Assembly (NCBI RefSeq): GCF_001270495.1
Contig: NZ_LGUR01000003.1
Location: 89,399-153,398, forward strand
From: Streptomyces viridochromogenes
GTDB lineage: Bacteria > Actinomycetota > Actinomycetes > Streptomycetales > Streptomycetaceae
Length of the DNA stretch: 64,000 bases
Direction: 5' to 3'
Shown here: piece by piece, positions 29,868 to 37,893 of the stretch
Numbering within the stretch: position 1 is the first letter of the stretch
How the letters are laid out: every line of letters begins with the position of its first letter
The notes under the pieces: generated by a model
The model's database searches: none
Told to the model about the DNA's origin: nothing
What the model saw: the letters and a program-made list of their open reading frames with translations, nothing else
Program-made: the position numbers and the translations under genes

Positions 29868-30058
29868 TCGGACCCGGTGGGCAACTCCCGCGAGGAGAGC
29901 GCCGCGTGGTGAACTCGGGCGGCATACGACGACGCTATGTAGTTGGCTGTGGTGTTGCTGTGGTGCCGTACCGCTGGGGGTACAGGTGTGTCGTATGCGG
30001 GGCCTGACAGGAGTGAGACTCTGCCGTACCCCGACGCCGCAAGGCAATTCTGTGTTGC

Positions 30059-30074
30059 GTGTGAAAGCTCACAC
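30059..30074. promoter_or_regulatory. GTGTGA-AAGC-TCACAC palindrome
   Basis: Inverted repeat of six bases on each side of a four-base centre, about 285 bases upstream of the SLT gene. It resembles Crp-like half-sites (GTG...CAC), and Crp-type control of wall hydrolases is known in streptomycetes. The spacing differs from the classical TGTGA-N6-TCACA, so the regulator is unassigned. Confidence 0.45.
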
Positions 30075-30193
30075 CTCGTTTGTCCCAGGGGTTTTACGGA
30101 AAGTCGCACACGCCGAGGCGCCGCCCGGATAGGCTCACTGCCTTTCCGAACGGCGCCAACCAGCCAGTAGCTACCGCAAGTTGAACACTTGGG

Positions 30194-31516
30194 TCAGATC
30201 TGCCCGTCCTCCAGCATTTCGGTCACAAGGGCGGCGATCTGGGACCTCTCGGACCGCGTCAGCGTGACGTGGGCGAAGAGCGGATGTCCCTTCAGCTTCT
30301 CCACGACGGCGACGACACCGTCGTAGCGCCCGACCCTGAGGTTGTCCCGCTGGGCCACGTCATGGGTGAGAACCACCCGCGAGTTAGCACCAATTCGGGA
30401 CAGAACAGTCAGCAGGACATTCCTTTCCAGTGACTGCGCCTCGTCCACGATCACGAACGCGTCGTGCAGCGAGCGTCCGCGGATGTGGGTGAGCGGAAGC
30501 ACCTCCAGCATTCCCCGCGCGGTGACCTCTTCGATGACCTCGCGACTGGTGACCGCGGACAGCGTGTCGAAGACCGCCTGCGCCCAGGGGCTCATCTTCT
30601 CGGCCTCGGAGCCGGGCAGATAGCCGAGCTCCTGCCCGCCCACCGCGTACAGCGGCCGGAAGACCATCACCTTCTGGTGCTGACGGCGTTCGAGCACCGC
30701 CTCCAGGCCGGCGCACAGCGCGAGCGCCGACTTGCCGGTGCCGGCCCGGCCGCCCATGGACACGATCCCGACGTCCGGGTCGAGCAGCAGGTCGAGCGCG
30801 ATCCGTTGCTCGGCGCTGCGCCCCTTGATGCCGAACGCCTCCCGATCGCCGCGCACCAGACGGACGTTGCCCTCGGGCGTGATCCGGCCCAGCGCCTTGC
30901 CGCGCTCGGAGTGGATCGTCAGTCCGGTGTGCACGGGCATGTCGGAGGCTTCGGGGACGTAGATGTGACCTTCCTCGAAGAGGATGTCCACCTGTTCGCC
31001 CGGCAGGGTCAGTTCGGACATTCCGGTCCAGCCGGACGCGTCCGTGATGGCGAGCTCGGCGCGGTACTCCTCGGCGAGGAGCCCGACGGACGAGGCCTTG
31101 ATCCTGAGCGGGAGGTCCTTCGACACGACGGTGACGTCGAACCCCTCGGCCTGCAGATTGCGGGCGACCGCGAGGATGCGGGAGTCGTTGTCCCCCAGGC
31201 GGTAGCCGGTCGGCAGAACGCTGGGGTCCGAGTGGTTGAGCTCGACACGGACGGTCCCGCCGAGGTCCCCGATCGGGATGGGGGCGTCGAGACGGCCGAA
31301 CCTCACCCGGAACTCGTCCAGCAGCCGCAGTGCCTGCCGGGCGAAGTAGCCGAGTTCGGGATGGTGCCGCTTGGCCTCCAGTTCCGTCACCACGACGATG
31401 GGGAGCACGACCTCGTGCTCGTCGAAGCGGTTCAGGGCGTTCGGGTCGGCCAGCAGGACGCTGGTGTCGAGAACGTAGGTGCGCCGGTCAGGCATGCGGC
31501 GCTTTGTGCTGGTCAC
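30194..31516 (-). CDS. PIN domain-PhoH ATPase fusion (PhoH2 type)
   Basis: About 440 residues. An N-terminal PIN nuclease domain ([14 protein letters not shown] with its first acidic residue, [15 protein letters not shown], and [14 protein letters not shown] with the later acidic cluster) is fused to a C-terminal PhoH ATPase (Walker [15 protein letters not shown]; Walker [13 protein letters not shown]). Mycobacterial PhoH2 of this architecture unwinds and cleaves RNA. The start is GTG 31516 or the adjacent GTG 31519, and ATG 31495 is possible. There is no separate antitoxin-like gene next to it. It is transcribed in the same direction as the SLT gene. Confidence 0.92.
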   Translation of the reverse strand: MTSTKRRMPDRRTYVLDTSVLLADPNALNRFDEHEVVLPIVVVTELEAKRHHPELGYFARQALRLLDEFRVRFGRLDAPIPIGDLGGTVRVELNHSDPSVLPTGYRLGDNDSRILAVARNLQAEGFDVTVVSKDLPLRIKASSVGLLAEEYRAELAITDASGWTGMSELTLPGEQVDILFEEGHIYVPEASDMPVHTGLTIHSERGKALGRITPEGNVRLVRGDREAFGIKGRSAEQRIALDLLLDPDVGIVSMGGRAGTGKSALALCAGLEAVLERRQHQKVMVFRPLYAVGGQELGYLPGSEAEKMSPWAQAVFDTLSAVTSREVIEEVTARGMLEVLPLTHIRGRSLHDAFVIVDEAQSLERNVLLTVLSRIGANSRVVLTHDVAQRDNLRVGRYDGVVAVVEKLKGHPLFAHVTLTRSERSQIAALVTEMLEDGQI

Positions 31517-31698
31517 CACGGAAGGACGTACCCCCTCGGATGAGGTCGGGGAGCGACGGAGTGGAGCTGGACCGGTCGTCGGCCGCCCTGCACGGGCCGA
31601 AAACCGGCCCCCCGCGTCTTCTTCCGTGCCGTGACCGCACGGTGGGGCTGGTGCAAAGGGCCTCCCGGGCGGACGGCCCCGTGCCGTCCGCTGAGATA

Positions 31699-31721
31699 CG
31701 ACACCCGTGGTTCGGGTGTCG
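31699..31721 (-). terminator. Hairpin after the cis-prenyltransferase gene
   Basis: CGACACCCG (31699-31707) pairs perfectly with CGGGTGTCG (31713-31721) over a five-base loop in the 330-base gap between the prenyltransferase and PhoH2 genes. The remainder of 31520-31845 shows no convincing gene. Confidence 0.6.
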
Positions 31722-31845
31722 ACCTGCTTGGCTTATGCCCTCGAACATGCGCCGCCATGCTTACGCATATGACGGCGCCCCGGTGAACTCCTCGTTACTT
31801 CCGCCCCAAATGCGGTACTCACGTCCCCGCTCGGCAAGCGGTGTT

Positions 31846-32619
31846 TCAGCCGCCGTAACGCCGGTGGCGCGCCGCGTAGTCACGCAGGGCGCGCAGGAAG
31901 TCCACCTTGCGGAAGGCCGGCCAGAAGACCTCGCAGAAGTAGTACTCGGAGTGGGCCGTCTGCCACAGCATGAATCCGGACAGCCGCTGCTCGCCGCTGG
32001 TGCGGATGACGAGATCGGGGTCGGGCTGGTCGCCGGTGTAGAGGTGGCGGCCGATCAGGTCGACGCTGACGGACTCGGCGAGGTCCTCCATCGAGGTGCC
32101 CTTGTCGTGGGCGTCGACGATCATCGAGCGCACGGCGTCGGCGATCTCCTGGCGACCGCCGTAGCCGATGGCGACGTTGACCAGTATCCCGTCGACGTGC
32201 GCGGTGGCTTCCTCGGCCTCCTTGAGGGTGGTCTGCATTCCGGACGGCAACAGGTCCGGCGTGCCGACGTGGTGCACGCGCCAGCGGCCGTCGGCGGCGA
32301 GGGTGCGGACGACGTCCTCGATGATCCCGAGGAGCGGGCCGAGCTCGTCCTGCGGCCGGTCGAAGTTGTCCGTCGACAGCAGCCAGAGGGTGACGACCTC
32401 GACGTCCGTCTCGGAGCACCAGCCGAGGAACTCCTCGATCTTCTCTGCCCCTGCGCGGTGACCGTGGACGGTGGTGGAGCCGGCGGCCTTCGCCCAGCGC
32501 CGGTTGCCGTCCATGATCACGCCGATGTGCTTGGGCACCTGAGCGTGGTCCAGGTGACCTTCCACCCGGCGTGCGTACAGCCTGACCAGCAGGCCGCGCA
32601 GCTTGTCGCGCAGGTTCAC
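31846..32619 (-). CDS. uppS: Isoprenyl (cis-polyprenyl diphosphate) synthase
   Basis: A 257-residue cis-prenyltransferase that makes the lipid carrier for cell-wall synthesis or a shorter Z-prenyl diphosphate. Family motifs are HIGVIMDGNRRWAKAAG with the catalytic Asp, LWLLSTDNFDRP, and the C-terminal PDPDLVIRTSGEQRLSGFMLWQ with the RTSGE-RLSNF-like signature. Actinomycetes usually have two paralogues, a short-chain and a long-chain enzyme; which one this is cannot be decided by eye, so the symbol is generic. GTG 32619 is preceded by GGAGGGG. Confidence 0.92.
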   Translation of the reverse strand: MNLRDKLRGLLVRLYARRVEGHLDHAQVPKHIGVIMDGNRRWAKAAGSTTVHGHRAGAEKIEEFLGWCSETDVEVVTLWLLSTDNFDRPQDELGPLLGIIEDVVRTLAADGRWRVHHVGTPDLLPSGMQTTLKEAEEATAHVDGILVNVAIGYGGRQEIADAVRSMIVDAHDKGTSMEDLAESVSVDLIGRHLYTGDQPDPDLVIRTSGEQRLSGFMLWQTAHSEYYFCEVFWPAFRKVDFLRALRDYAARHRRYGG

Positions 32620-32780
32620 GTGATTGTCAGCCCCTCCGTACGGATGCGGTCCCCGCGCATGGAGCGTACCGGGGAATGCGGTGGGCGCGTCTTTGGGGGT
32701 GCGGGTGAGCCGTTGGCGCCTTGGGCGCGGCCCTCAGGGGGCTTGCGGGCCCCGGCGGTCGGATGCGCCCTGGTCCGGGA

Positions 32781-32872
32781 CAAAAAACGGGCCGGTCCGT
32801 GGGGGGGAGACGGACCGGCCCGAGGGGGGGTTTCCACCATAACCCTTCGTAAGTGATGCTGCGTGCATCGGC
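32781..32872 (-). ncRNA. Candidate 6C-like small RNA with C-rich segments and U-tract
   Basis: Read on the minus strand, AAGGGTTATGGTGGAAACCC continues into a run of C, giving a first C-rich element. A perfect 12-base stem follows (arms GGGCCGGTCCGT and ACGGACCGGCCC, at 32789-32800 and 32810-32821 on the plus strand), whose loop holds seven consecutive C residues. GTTTTTTG comes directly after. Two C-rich stem-loops followed by a U-tract are the description of actinobacterial 6C RNA. A -10-like TAGTTG (32879-32884) would put the start near 32872. At minimum it is a strong intrinsic terminator for a minus-strand transcript with no gene to explain it. Confidence 0.5.
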
Positions 32873-33158
32873 GTGCCACAACTACTCTCCGAAATCGCTC
32901 GGCGACGGGACGGTGGCCGCGAGAGGGCCACTTTGTGGCTGATTCACGGCCGGAGCGGGGCGGATTCCCAGGGGAAACGGGCGGGAAGCGGCTGGATGCG
33001 GAGGGTTTGCCGCATCTTGGTCCTCGCTCGGCGACTTGTCCGCGCTTCCCTCCCCCGGGTGACCCCGACCGCGAACGTCGGCTTGACGGGGCACATGACG
33101 TCGTGGAGCGAACGCGATTTCGATGCGACGCGCGTCCAGCAGGGGCACGCGTGAGGAC

Positions 33159-33195
33159 GCGGCACCGCGCAGCCCCCTCCGCCGCGCGGTGCCGC
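33159..33195. other. Long hairpin in the 32620-33400 intergenic region
   Basis: GCGGCACCGCGC (33159-33170) and GCGCGGTGCCGC (33184-33195) form a perfect 12-base stem with a 13-base loop. There is no T-tract on either side. The rest of this 780-base gap holds the 6C-like element and the leader of the next gene but no supported protein gene. Confidence 0.55.
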
Positions 33196-33401
33196 CGCGC
33201 AGCTTTGCTTACGCGAATTACCTTGGTCTGAACTTACGTGAGTAGTGAGGGGAAATCGAGTCGGCCTCCATAACGATGTGGAAAAGGTGAGGGCTCCTTG
33301 GATGCGCAGGGCCCTGGAGGGCTTCACGCATGGATGCACGGTTTGCACCAGACAGTGCCCAGCGGACAGTCGATGACCTATATGCGGCCTACCGTCGTCC
33401 T

Positions 33402-34607
33402 ATGACCGCACACGCGAGCAGGACGATCACGTGGGACCAGGCGAGTGCACGGCGGATGGAGCGGCAGTTCCTGGCGCGTCCTGCCGAGCGCGGCACACCC
33501 GTGGCCGATGTGGTCGGGGCGATGCTGGGCGCGCATGCCCAGGTGTTGTCGGCGGCCGAGGTGTCGGTGGGGGTGAGGTCCGCCGGGGTGACACGGGCGG
33601 ACGTACGGGCCGCGCTCTGGGACGACCGCTCCCTGGTGAAGACGTTCGGCCCCCGCGGAACCGTGCATCTGCTCCCCGCCGCCGAACTGCCCCTGTGGTG
33701 CGGTGCGCTCACCTCGATTCCGACCGGACCGAGCGCGTTCTCGCCGGATGTCCGGGTGACGGAGGAACAGGCGGAGCAGATCGTCGCGGCGATCGGGGAT
33801 GCCCTCGACGGGGTGTGCCTGACCGTGGAGGAGCTGGGCGAGGAGGTGGTGGCGCGCACCGGTCCATGGGCCGGGGACCGGGTGATGCCCGCCTTCCAGG
33901 ACCTGTGGCCGCGCTGGCGGCAGGTGATGCACCGGGCCGGCCAGTCCGGCGCGCTGTGCTTCGGCCCGAACCGAGGTCGAAAGGTGACGTACACGCGACC
34001 GCCGGAGTCCGGTCCGGGACCGGTGTCGGGAACGGTACCGGCGCCGGGGAAGGCAGCCCTGTGGGAAGTCGTACGGCGGTACCTGCGCGCGTACGGCCCG
34101 GCGACGCCTCGGCACTTCGCCAAGTGGTTGGCTGCGCCCGCGGGGTGGGCGGTCTCCCTGTTCGGGGAGATGGCGGAGGCCGGTGAGGTCGAGGAGGTCG
34201 CGTTCGAGGGCGTCGCGTCCGAGGGGGCGGCGGCCTGGGTGGTGGCGGGTGACACCGAGTTTCCGGACGGGCGGGTGCGGGGCGTGCGGTTGCTGCCGTA
34301 CTTCGACGCGTACGCCATCGCCGCGCAGCCCCGGGAGGCGCTGTTCCCCGGGGAGGCGTATCGACGGGCCCTGGCGGGCGGCCAGGCGGGGAACTTTCCG
34401 GTGCTGTTGGTGGAGGGGGTGGTGGCGGGCGTATGGCATCAGCGGCGCCAGGGACGGCGTACGACGGTGACGGTGGAGCTGATCGGGCGGGGCCTGACGG
34501 CGCGGCAGGAGCGGGAGTTGGGTGAGCAGGCGGAGCGGGTGGGGGAGGTGCTGGAGGCGAAGACGGAGTTGGTGGTCGGGAAGGTGACGGTCGGTCCGCA
34601 CGCGTAG
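33402..34607 (+). CDS. Winged-helix AlkZ/YcaQ-like putative DNA glycosylase
   Basis: A 401-residue protein of the HTH_42/AlkZ-like family, whose studied members excise alkylated bases and unhook interstrand crosslinks, often as self-resistance enzymes. Characteristic are the N-terminal TITWDQASARRMERQFL, the LGAHAQVLSAAEVSV segment with an H-x-Q triad where AlkZ has Q-x-Q, and FGPRGTVHLLPAAELPLWCG. The C-terminal part ends in FDAYAIAAQPREALFPGEAYR. ATG 33402 fits the family start; ATG 33330 adds 24 unconserved residues. No biosynthetic gene cluster is adjacent, so a housekeeping role is as likely as self-resistance. Confidence 0.83.
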   Translation: MTAHASRTITWDQASARRMERQFLARPAERGTPVADVVGAMLGAHAQVLSAAEVSVGVRSAGVTRADVRAALWDDRSLVKTFGPRGTVHLLPAAELPLWCGALTSIPTGPSAFSPDVRVTEEQAEQIVAAIGDALDGVCLTVEELGEEVVARTGPWAGDRVMPAFQDLWPRWRQVMHRAGQSGALCFGPNRGRKVTYTRPPESGPGPVSGTVPAPGKAALWEVVRRYLRAYGPATPRHFAKWLAAPAGWAVSLFGEMAEAGEVEEVAFEGVASEGAAAWVVAGDTEFPDGRVRGVRLLPYFDAYAIAAQPREALFPGEAYRRALAGGQAGNFPVLLVEGVVAGVWHQRRQGRRTTVTVELIGRGLTARQERELGEQAERVGEVLEAKTELVVGKVTVGPHA

Positions 34608-34624
34608 GGGCGGGGAACTCTGGC

Positions 34625-35425
34625 TCAGGCGTCGGCGTCGGGCTTGCGGGCCTCGAAGAGGTGGCGGGTGCTGTGCGCGACGAAGGGGCCTTCGGACTCG
34701 ATCTGCTCGTGCAGGGCACGGAGCCGGGGCCGGTACGCCTCGACGGTGAAGCCGGGAACCATCCAGACGACCTTCCGCAGAAAATGAACCACGGCGGCGA
34801 TGTCGTGGAACTCCATGGGCAGCCGCTCGGCCCGTACGTCGACGATCTCCAGCCCGGCCGCCTCGGCGCCGGCGCGCTCGCGGTCGGGGTGGCGGGCGCT
34901 GCTCTGCTCCTCGGGGAGCGGCCCGAGGAAGTACTCGACGAGTTCGAAGACGCTGCGCGGCCCGACATGCTGGGCGAAGTAGCTGCCGCCGGGCCGCAGG
35001 ACACGGGCGATCTCGGCCCAGTGCGCGGTGACCGGGTGGCGGCTGCTGACGAGGTCGAAGGCCGCATCGGCGAAGGGCAGCGGGGCGTCCTCGGGGACGG
35101 CGACGACGGCGACGCCGTGCGGGCTCAGGAGAGCGGTGGCCTTGGCGACGTTCGGCGGCCAGCCCTCGGTGGCGACGGTGAGGGTGGGCGCCTCGGGCGC
35201 GGCGCTACGCAGGGCGAAGTCGAGTACCTCTCCTCCCCCGGTCTGGAGGTCGAGGGCGGCGGTCGCGCGGGCGAGCCGCCCGGCGAGGGAGGTGGCGTAT
35301 CCCCAGGACGGCCGGGCCTCGGTGGCGCGCCCCTCGAACCAGGAGAAGTCCCAGCCGTCGGTGGGCACGGCGGCGCCTTCCGCGACCAGGTCTTCGAAGG
35401 TACGGATGGGCTGCGGCTTCTTCAT
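34625..35425 (-). CDS. Class I SAM-dependent methyltransferase
   Basis: 266 residues with a Rossmann-type methyltransferase core. The glycine-rich motif I is changed to LDLQTGGGEVLDFAL, motif II region is LTVATEGWPPNVAKA, and motif IV/V region is LPFADAAFDLVSSRHPVTAHWAEIARVLRPGGSYFAQHVG. It resembles UbiE/RrmA-like methyltransferases of unknown substrate. It is preceded on the same strand by a GNAT gene, 12 bases away, so the two are probably co-transcribed. Confidence 0.85.
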   Translation of the reverse strand: MKKPQPIRTFEDLVAEGAAVPTDGWDFSWFEGRATEARPSWGYATSLAGRLARATAALDLQTGGGEVLDFALRSAAPEAPTLTVATEGWPPNVAKATALLSPHGVAVVAVPEDAPLPFADAAFDLVSSRHPVTAHWAEIARVLRPGGSYFAQHVGPRSVFELVEYFLGPLPEEQSSARHPDRERAGAEAAGLEIVDVRAERLPMEFHDIAAVVHFLRKVVWMVPGFTVEAYRPRLRALHEQIESEGPFVAHSTRHLFEARKPDADA

Positions 35426-35437
35426 ACGGTGATCGTC

Positions 35438-35968
35438 TCAGGGCGCCGTCGGTGGGCGCCGCTGGTTTTCCGCGGCGGTGGCGGAGTCGGGGAGGACGAG
35501 CAGCACGTGCTCGTCGTCGCCGTGGCGGACCGTACCGGCGTGCTGGAAGCCGTGCCGTTCGAGGGCCCGTACGGAAGCGGTGTTGCCGTGGAAGGGGTCG
35601 GCGTACAGGGGGCGGGTCCTGTCGAGTTCGAGGAAGAGGGTGAGGGCCCTGGTGCCGATGCCGCGGCCCCAGTACGGCCGCCCGAGCCAGTAGCCGAGGA
35701 AGCGGCGGTCGCCGTCCCACCAGGAGGCGACGTTGCCGGCCACGTCGTCCCCGACCAGGACCGTCTGCACGAGGCAGGTCTCGTCGCCGAGCACGCTCGT
35801 CCGCCAGTGCTTCATGAAGGCGTCGCGCGGCCGGGGCGTGAATCTCGACCGGCGGACGGCCTCCGGGTCGTGCTCGTAGGCGAGGAACGCCTCCAGGTCG
35901 GCGTCCAGCACGTCTCGCAGGCGTACGGCGGCGTGGTCGTCGCTCAGCTCATCGCTCGTGTCCCTCAT
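35438..35968 (-). CDS. GNAT-family N-acetyltransferase
   Basis: A 176-residue RimJ/RimL-like acetyltransferase. The acetyl-CoA-binding signature is WLGRPYWGRGIGTRALTLFL, followed by PLYADPFHGNTASVRALERHGFQHAGTVRHG, typical of the family C-terminus. ATG 35968 (MRDTSDELSDDH) is preferred over the start ten codons further upstream. The acceptor is unknown. It lies just upstream of the methyltransferase gene in the same direction. Confidence 0.88.
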   Translation of the reverse strand: MRDTSDELSDDHAAVRLRDVLDADLEAFLAYEHDPEAVRRSRFTPRPRDAFMKHWRTSVLGDETCLVQTVLVGDDVAGNVASWWDGDRRFLGYWLGRPYWGRGIGTRALTLFLELDRTRPLYADPFHGNTASVRALERHGFQHAGTVRHGDDEHVLLVLPDSATAAENQRRPPTAP

Positions 35969-36025
35969 GTCCAGGAGTGTGGCAGGAGCCACTGACAACG
36001 CCGCGTCTCGTGGACCGACGGGGCC

Positions 36026-36904
36026 CTACGGCACCAGCGGCCGCACTTCCTCCGCCGTGAACCGGATGAAGCCCTCCGGGTCGGGCTCGTCCCCCGTCGG
36101 CTGGAGGACCACGGTGTCCGCGCCGGCGTCCGCGAGCCGCCGCACGGCCCGCGCGACGGTGCGCGCGTCACCGGCGACGCCGAGGCCGGGCACGGATCCG
36201 AGCCCCTCGGCTTCGAGCTCGGCCCTGAGCCGGGCAGGACCGTCGGCCCCGGTGGCGGTCAGGAGGTAGACGACGAGCTGGTGGGCCGCGTCCCGGGTAC
36301 GCCCTGCCGACTCCCGCCCCTCGTCGATGAGTTGCCGGGCCCGCCGTACGCCGTCGGGCGGGGTCGAGGCGGTGAGCAACGTCCCGTCGGCCGCCGCACC
36401 GGCGAGCCGCAGCGAACGGGGCCCGGTGGCCCCGGCGATGACGGGCACCGGCTCGGTGGGCGGCCAGTCCAGGGCGATGTCGTCGAGCTTCACATACCGC
36501 CCCTCGACGGTCACCCGCTCCCCGCGCAACAGGGCCCGCAGTACTTCGAGGTGCTCCCGCAACAGGGTCACCGGTGACTCGACGCGCGCTCCGACCGACC
36601 CCATCCAGTCCTGCACACCATGCCCGACCGCGAGGATCGGCCGCCCCGGGAACATCCGGTGCAGGGTCGCGGCCTCCATCGCGGTGACGGCGACGTTCCG
36701 CAACGGCACGGGCAGCAGTCCGACCCCGATCCTGATCCGCTCGGTCCAGGCGAGGGCGGCCGCCGCGGTGGAGATCCCTCCCTCCCGGAAGCAGTCCTCC
36801 CACAGCCAGAGCTCTTCGAGACCCGCGCTGTCGGCGAGCCGGGCGACCGGCCGGAGTCGTTCGGGGGCCAGCTGGGGACGGAATACCGCGCCGAGTCCGG
36901 TCAT
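36026..36904 (-). CDS. LLM-class flavin-dependent oxidoreductase
   Basis: 292 residues of the luciferase-like monooxygenase TIM-barrel fold (probably F420- or FMN-dependent). Typical segments are LADSAGLEELWLWEDCF, TERIRIGVGLLPVPLRNVAVTA, the GHGVQDWMGSVGARVESPV loop and the ITGATGPRSLRLA-like VIAGATGPRSLRLAG. The cofactor cannot be settled by eye, although this subgroup in actinomycetes is mostly F420-dependent. It is divergent from the DUF192 gene. Confidence 0.88.
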   Translation of the reverse strand: MTGLGAVFRPQLAPERLRPVARLADSAGLEELWLWEDCFREGGISTAAAALAWTERIRIGVGLLPVPLRNVAVTAMEAATLHRMFPGRPILAVGHGVQDWMGSVGARVESPVTLLREHLEVLRALLRGERVTVEGRYVKLDDIALDWPPTEPVPVIAGATGPRSLRLAGAAADGTLLTASTPPDGVRRARQLIDEGRESAGRTRDAAHQLVVYLLTATGADGPARLRAELEAEGLGSVPGLGVAGDARTVARAVRRLADAGADTVVLQPTGDEPDPEGFIRFTAEEVRPLVP

Positions 36905-36976
36905 GCGATCTTTCCTACCCGGGTAGCACTCGCCGGACAACCCGAGTTCGGCACGGAGCCCAGGAGGTGGCTGCGG

Positions 36977-37357
36977 ATGGGACGGCAGTGGCGTGACGGC
37001 CGCGGGGGGCTGGTTGTCCACGGGGAGCGGGGTGACATCTCGGTCCCCCTGGAGATCGCCTCGTCCTACCGTGCCCGCACGAGGGGGCTCCTGCGGCGTG
37101 ACTCCGTCGACGGGGCGATGCTGCTCACGCCCGCCGGCGGCGTGCACACCTTCCGCATGCGCATCCCCATCGACGTCGCCTACCTCGACCGCGAGCTGAA
37201 CGTCATCGCCGTACGCACCATGAAGCCGGGCCGGCTGGGCCGACCCCGGCTCCGGTCGCGGCACGTGCTGGAGGCGGAGGCGGGGGTGATGGCGGGGTGG
37301 GGGCTGGTGACCGGCGCGCGGGTGACGGTGATCAGCGCTGCTCGTCCGCCGGCGTGA
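36977..37357 (+). CDS. DUF192 protein
   Basis: A 126-residue protein of the DUF192 family, a small beta-barrel of unknown function found across bacteria. Core features are EIASSYRARTRGLLRRDSV, AMLLTPAGGVHTFRMRIPID and the C-terminal VLEAEAGVMAGWGLVTGARV. A GGAGG at 36963-36967 sits ten bases before the ATG. Many family members are exported, but this one has no signal peptide. In Tad loci of other actinomycetes a DUF192 gene often accompanies the pilus genes; here it is 8 kb away. Confidence 0.88.
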   Translation: MGRQWRDGRGGLVVHGERGDISVPLEIASSYRARTRGLLRRDSVDGAMLLTPAGGVHTFRMRIPIDVAYLDRELNVIAVRTMKPGRLGRPRLRSRHVLEAEAGVMAGWGLVTGARVTVISAARPPA

Positions 37358-37415
37358 GCCCTGCGCGCCAGCGGGCTCTCCCGCCTCCGTACGACTTCGG
37401 CCGGCGGATCCCCGC

Positions 37416-37766
37416 TCAGCCGCGGGACACGGTGCCGTCGTCCGTCCCCGGCGACCCGTGGCTCCCGGCGTCCTCCCGGCTCACTTCGTGATGACGCCCG
37501 TCAGGCAGCGGCAGCGGCTTGAGGTCGACCTGGATGCGGTGGGTGGCGTCGCGGCTCACCGAGCCGCCGAGCCGTGCCTCGACCACGCCCAGGCGTAGGC
37601 CCGCACCGCCCTCCCCGGCCCGATGGAACTGGACCGAGAACTCCAGGCTGACCTGCTCCACGCTGAACCGCCAGTCGCTCGCCACGCCCTCGGCCTGGGC
37701 CCGTGCCAGCTCCGCGCGGACCGTGCCGATGGCCTCCGCGAGCCCGACCGGTTTCGGGTCCCTCAT
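37416..37766 (-). CDS. Trypco2 (trypsin-co-occurring domain 2) protein
   Basis: A 116-residue cytoplasmic protein. Residues 8-90 (VGLAEAIGTVRAELARAQAE, then WRFSVEQVSLEFSVQF, LRLGVVEARLGGSVSRDATHRIQVDLKPL) form a short helix-plus-beta-sheet domain that matches the Trypco2 domain. That domain was defined by its co-occurrence with trypsin-like proteases in NTP-dependent conflict systems. It is divergent from just such a protease gene, 127 bases between start codons, which supports the assignment. ATG 37766 is preferred; GTG 37802 adds a low-complexity DGVGDGVGDG stretch. The tail is charged and disordered. Confidence 0.75.
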   Translation of the reverse strand: MRDPKPVGLAEAIGTVRAELARAQAEGVASDWRFSVEQVSLEFSVQFHRAGEGGAGLRLGVVEARLGGSVSRDATHRIQVDLKPLPLPDGRHHEVSREDAGSHGSPGTDDGTVSRG

Positions 37767-37893
37767 GCCGTCCCCCACACCATCCCCCACGCCGTCCGCC
37801 ACGCCAACTCACCGCCGGCTTGCCTTGATTGGCCGATCCAACCTGGTCATGAGTCTAGGGACGCACCATGCTCCACGCGTAGTGTGAAGCGTT

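Noticed and set aside
29775..30193. ydaO (c-di-AMP) riboswitch before the transglycosylase gene
   Set aside because: The conserved core segments were not found; only a short hairpin and a palindrome are visible.
30194..31516. VapBC-type toxin-antitoxin pair
   Set aside because: The PIN domain is fused to a PhoH ATPase and no small antitoxin gene precedes it.
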